The position numbers were made by a program, and so were the translations under genes. From assembly GCA_002438845.1 (NCBI GenBank), contig DJRG01000041.1, forward strand, positions 8,697 through 18,506: DNA of 9,810 bases, read 5' to 3'. Shown piece by piece: positions 7,400 through 9,810 of the stretch. How positions within the stretch are numbered: the stretch's first letter is position 1; every line of letters starts with the position of its first letter. A model generated the notes under the pieces. The model was not told the DNA's origin. It saw only the letters and a list, made by a program, of their open reading frames with translations, and made no database searches. Origin of the DNA: Bacteroidales bacterium UBA6366. Its GTDB lineage: Bacteria > Bacteroidota > Bacteroidia > Bacteroidales > UBA932.

Positions 7400-8518
7400 C
7401 TTCTCAAATGGCTTGGCGAAATCTCCGGTCCAGCGATAAAGACAGGTTCTGGAACATTGCTTCCCGTTCTTGGCGTTCTTACCCGGCTCGGCGAAATAGA
7501 ACAAGCCGTCGCCGACCGGACAGATTCCAGTAGAACCATACTTGAAGTAAAATCCCGGAACAGGAGCCTCCTGAGACCCGACCACCGGATGCTTGGTCCT
7601 GTCATAAAGGACTCCGGCCAACTGCCTTTTGACCGGCTTTTCAGCGACATCGAACACAAACATGTCATAATTCTTGAATATGCCCTTGCCGCCCTTGTAC
7701 ACAGCCATGAACATCTTCCCGGTATGCTCGTCGTAAGCGAGATTCTGCACGCCCCAGTTTGTGTTGCCCGTGTAAGCGAAATATTTGCACAAAGGCTTGG
7801 CCGGACCATCGCTGTAAAAATCCCCGAACTTCACCGTCCCGGCATATTCATTAAGTTTGCTGATGTCGTAGCGGAGCAACACCTGATGGTTGTTGTCGTT
7901 GCGAGTCTTGTCGCCGTAGATGCCGTAAGCCACATAAAGATAGTTCTTTCCGCCTTTCTTGCCGAGTTTCGGGGCGATCGTCACCCCGTCGATTCCGGAG
8001 CAGCCGTAAAAATGCTCATATTCTTTATCGGCAAATCCGGTCAGGTGGTAATCCCTTGTGGCTTCCTTGACACAGACGATACGGAAGGCGTCATTGTTCT
8101 CGGAGTCCATGCCGACCTCAGTCACCTTGTCCACATCGATGATGGCGATGTAGAACATCGAGCGTCCTTTGGCGAAAGAAGAAAGCCCTGCCCCGATGGC
8201 ATCGTCCTTACATTCCAGCGATGCGTAAACCTTTCTGTCAGAAGGGTTGAACGTCATCGCTCCTAGATGGCCTTGAATCCTGTCGATTGAACCCAGCACC
8301 TTTCCGTTCATGTCCGCCTTGATGAAACTGGTCGTGAAAGAAAAGTACATGTTGCCTGCCGCGCTGTCGTAGGCGATTCCCTGGACATGATTCTTTCCGC
8401 CCTCGACATAAATCTCTTCCGGGAGACGTTGTCCGGTCTGTGAATATGCGGCCACGGTTCCGGCCACAATCATCAGTGCGATCAATGCCAATCTCTTCAT
8501 ATTCAAAAATGTTTTCAT
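7394..8518 (-). CDS. Secreted beta-propeller-like protein of unknown function
   Basis: I do not recognise a named family. The 374-residue product has a standard signal peptide (MKRLALIALMIVAGTVAAYS) with likely signal peptidase I cleavage near residue 24-26 and no lipobox. The mature part shows repeated units typical of six- or seven-bladed propellers: HVQGIAYDSAAGNMYFSF (44-61), HLGAMTFNPSDRKVYASLE (84-102), GIDGVTIAP (175-183) with YLYVAYG (193-199), and WGVQNLAYDEHTGKMFMAVY (255-274). It resembles SMP-30/YncE-like folds in pattern only. Seven cysteines (103, 149, 173, 244, 333, 355, 359) are unusual for an exported protein and may form disulfides. It follows lpxB by 12 bp and probably shares its transcript. 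Its stop overlaps that of the convergent muramidase gene. ATG at 8500 gives the cleaner signal peptide and may be the real start. Confidence 0.8.
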   Translation of the reverse strand: MKTFLNMKRLALIALMIVAGTVAAYSQTGQRLPEEIYVEGGKNHVQGIAYDSAAGNMYFSFTTSFIKADMNGKVLGSIDRIQGHLGAMTFNPSDRKVYASLECKDDAIGAGLSSFAKGRSMFYIAIIDVDKVTEVGMDSENNDAFRIVCVKEATRDYHLTGFADKEYEHFYGCSGIDGVTIAPKLGKKGGKNYLYVAYGIYGDKTRNDNNHQVLLRYDISKLNEYAGTVKFGDFYSDGPAKPLCKYFAYTGNTNWGVQNLAYDEHTGKMFMAVYKGGKGIFKNYDMFVFDVAEKPVKRQLAGVLYDRTKHPVVGSQEAPVPGFYFKYGSTGICPVGDGLFYFAEPGKNAKNGKQCSRTCLYRWTGDFAKPFEKL

Positions 8519-8530
8519 TCTATGTTTTGG

Positions 8531-9691
8531 TCACTTCTTTAACTCTTCTATCATGGCACGGGCCACAGCAGCGGAAGCCCCCTCGCCCCCAAGAGCGTCA
8601 CGAATCTCCTGATAGCCCGCAAGCATGGCCGAACGGTACTCCTCATCCTCAATCATCCTGCGCACCTCATACAGCACATTGTCAGGCGTGAAATAGTACT
8701 GGAGTAGCTCCCGGAAGCAAATTCTGTCAAGAATCAGATTACCGAGACTGATGTACTGGATCTTGATGATCATCTTCGCGATCAAGAAGTTGATCTCCGC
8801 TCCTTTATAAGCCACAACCTGAGGTGTCCCGACCAGAGCGCATTCCAGCGAGGCGGTCCCGGAGTTGACAACGGCGGCCTTGGCGTGACGCATCACGGCA
8901 TAGCTCTGCCCGAAGACCACGCTGACATATTCACGCCCCCCGATGTACTTGGCGTAGTCCGCCTCCGAGCGAGCCGGAGCGGCGGCAACCACGAAACGGT
9001 AGTCTGAATATTCAGGCAAAGCGTGCAGTCTGTCAGCGAACTCCATGAAAATCGGCATCATCGAACTGATCTCCCCGTTTCTGGATCCAGCCAGAAGCGC
9101 GATCATCGGTTTGTCCGGCAGCCCTGTCTTGGCAAGGAACTCCTCTCGGGTCTCCTTGAAGGCATCCGAGTTGTCTATGGCGTCGATCAGAGGGTTACCT
9201 TTATATACAAAGTCAACACCTTTCTTCGTGAAGTACGGAATCTCGAACGGGAACACGATGAAAAGCTTGTCCACAAAGGCTTTTAGCTTCTTCACACGGC
9301 TTTCCCTTGAGGCCCAGACCTTCGGAGCGATGTAGTAGAAGACCTTGAATCCGGCCTTGTGGGCGAACTCCGCCACACGGAAGTTGAATCCCGGGTAGTC
9401 GATCAGAATCACAACGTCAGGTTTCCAGCGAAGGATGTCGGACGTGCAGTCCGTGAACCTTTTGGCGAAAGCTCTGGCATGCAGGAAAATCTGGGTGAAC
9501 CCGATGACCGCCCCGTCCTTGTAGTCCTTCACAAGGCCGGTTCCCTGCTGGTGCTCATGATAGACAGAGTCCATCAGTCCCCCGCCCCAAAACCGGATGT
9601 CGGCCTCGGGGTCCTCGGCGTAAAGCCCACGCATAAGATTTGATCCGTGCAAATCCCCGGACGCCTCTCCGGCTATGATGTAGTAGCGCAT
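8531..9691 (-). CDS. lpxB: Lipid-A-disaccharide synthase LpxB
   Basis: LpxB is a membrane-associated GT19 glycosyltransferase that joins UDP-2,3-diacylglucosamine and 2,3-diacylglucosamine 1-phosphate to form the lipid A disaccharide. The 386 residues are of normal length. Family motifs are present: IAGEASGDLHGS (6-17), ILIDYPGFN (95-103), YYIAPKVWAS (119-128), GNPLID (165-170), LLAGSRNGEI (199-208) and NSGTASLECALVGTPQVVAYK (276-296). The start MRYYIIAGEASGD matches the family N-terminus closely, so 9691 is secure. One deviation: the usual SLxNLxxxREVVxELLQ segment reads SLGNLILDRICFRELLQ (315-331), so the Glu after the Arg is Ile. No promoter is visible in the 119 bp upstream, suggesting cotranscription with a gene beyond the right edge. 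The propeller gene follows 12 bp downstream. Confidence 0.96.
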   Translation of the reverse strand: MRYYIIAGEASGDLHGSNLMRGLYAEDPEADIRFWGGGLMDSVYHEHQQGTGLVKDYKDGAVIGFTQIFLHARAFAKRFTDCTSDILRWKPDVVILIDYPGFNFRVAEFAHKAGFKVFYYIAPKVWASRESRVKKLKAFVDKLFIVFPFEIPYFTKKGVDFVYKGNPLIDAIDNSDAFKETREEFLAKTGLPDKPMIALLAGSRNGEISSMMPIFMEFADRLHALPEYSDYRFVVAAAPARSEADYAKYIGGREYVSVVFGQSYAVMRHAKAAVVNSGTASLECALVGTPQVVAYKGAEINFLIAKMIIKIQYISLGNLILDRICFRELLQYYFTPDNVLYEVRRMIEDEEYRSAMLAGYQEIRDALGGEGASAAVARAMIEELKK

Positions 9692-9756
9692 ATTACTTGA
9701 TTTTTCAGCCAGCGCCGTGCCGGCATATTCGTTGGCATATTCGTTGGCATATTCAT
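9673..9756 (-). CDS. Possible 27-codon leader ORF overlapping the lpxB start
   Basis: An ATG at 9756 opens MNMPTNMPTNMPARRWLKNQ and ends at TAG 9675-9673, inside lpxB in another frame (19-nt overlap). Its first half is the 12-bp tandem repeat. It starts in a TAATG overlap with the stop of another frame open to the right edge. Translational coupling into lpxB is possible, but the ORF is short, has no recognisable family and may be chance. Confidence 0.2.
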   Translation of the reverse strand: MNMPTNMPTNMPARRWLKNQVICATTS

Positions 9757-9757
9757 T
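9722..9757. repeat. Three-copy 12-bp tandem repeat
   Basis: GGCATATTCGTT occurs at 9722-9733 and 9734-9745, and GGCATATTCATT at 9746-9757 (one mismatch). It lies 31 bp upstream of the lpxB start. The unit length is a multiple of three, so copy-number change would not shift a frame read through it. Each copy carries the word GAATATG on the minus strand. Confidence 0.9.
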
Positions 9758-9810
9758 AAGAAGCTGTTTTGATTTGTTTGTTTGAAGCTTTGAGAGTGAA
9801 AAACTTCAGG
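9756..9810 (-). CDS. Possible 3' end of an upstream gene cut by the right edge
   Basis: A minus-strand frame open at the edge reads LKFFTLKASNKQIKTAS and stops at TAA 9758-9756. The lack of an lpxB promoter suggests an upstream gene in the same operon, but 17 residues are too few to identify it. A second frame is also open to the edge and continues into the 27-codon ORF, so the assignment is weak. Confidence 0.25.
   Translation of the reverse strand, partial: LKFFTLKASNKQIKTAS

Noticed and set aside
7457..8266. A 269-codon plus-strand ORF
   Set aside because: It lies wholly antisense to the propeller gene, has no signal or family motif and looks like a low-stop shadow frame.

Overview
The window looks like chromosomal DNA of a Bacteroidales bacterium (Bacteroidota). 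The evidence is: lipoproteins with acidic residues just after the lipid cysteine; candidate promoters of the Bacteroides type (TAnnTTTG near -7, TTTG near -33) with no clear Shine-Dalgarno sites; FISUMP-type and BspA/DUF285-type surface domains; and a Bacteroidota-like LpxB. I cannot name a genus.

Left part (1-4574, minus strand): two tandem genes for large, related lipoproteins, 18 bp apart and probably one transcription unit. Each has a lipoprotein signal peptide, a coiled-coil stalk of about 420 residues, a small beta-rich collar domain and a C-terminal tip. The stalks are homologous and almost identical in length, but the tips are unrelated. The first-transcribed gene (2094-4574) ends in BspA/DUF285 leucine-rich repeats encoded in clearly AT-richer DNA. 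The second (216-2075) ends in a FISUMP domain and is broken by a one-base shift near 227; the rest of the domain reads out of frame to the left edge. A good promoter lies at 4665-4696, preceded by a hairpin and four related 15-nt boxes (4704-4771).

Middle (4802-7399): a YidE/AspT-type transporter with two central RCK_C (TrkA_C) domains (minus) and a divergent GH25 muramidase with an N-terminal membrane anchor (plus). Both promoters must fit in 57 bp. Right part (7394-9691, minus): lpxB (lipid A synthesis), then 12 bp downstream a secreted beta-propeller-like protein of unknown function. This last gene converges on the muramidase and shares a palindromic TTATAA that holds both stop codons. Upstream of lpxB is a three-copy 12-bp tandem repeat inside a possible 27-codon ORF.

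Most genes concern the cell envelope: displayed surface fibres, a transporter, a wall hydrolase and lipid A synthesis. The most interesting item is the pair of fixed-length stalk lipoproteins with exchanged tips and a repeated-box regulatory region. The window-wide excess of the word GAATATG is also worth checking. I see no tRNA, rRNA, CRISPR array, transposase or integrase.
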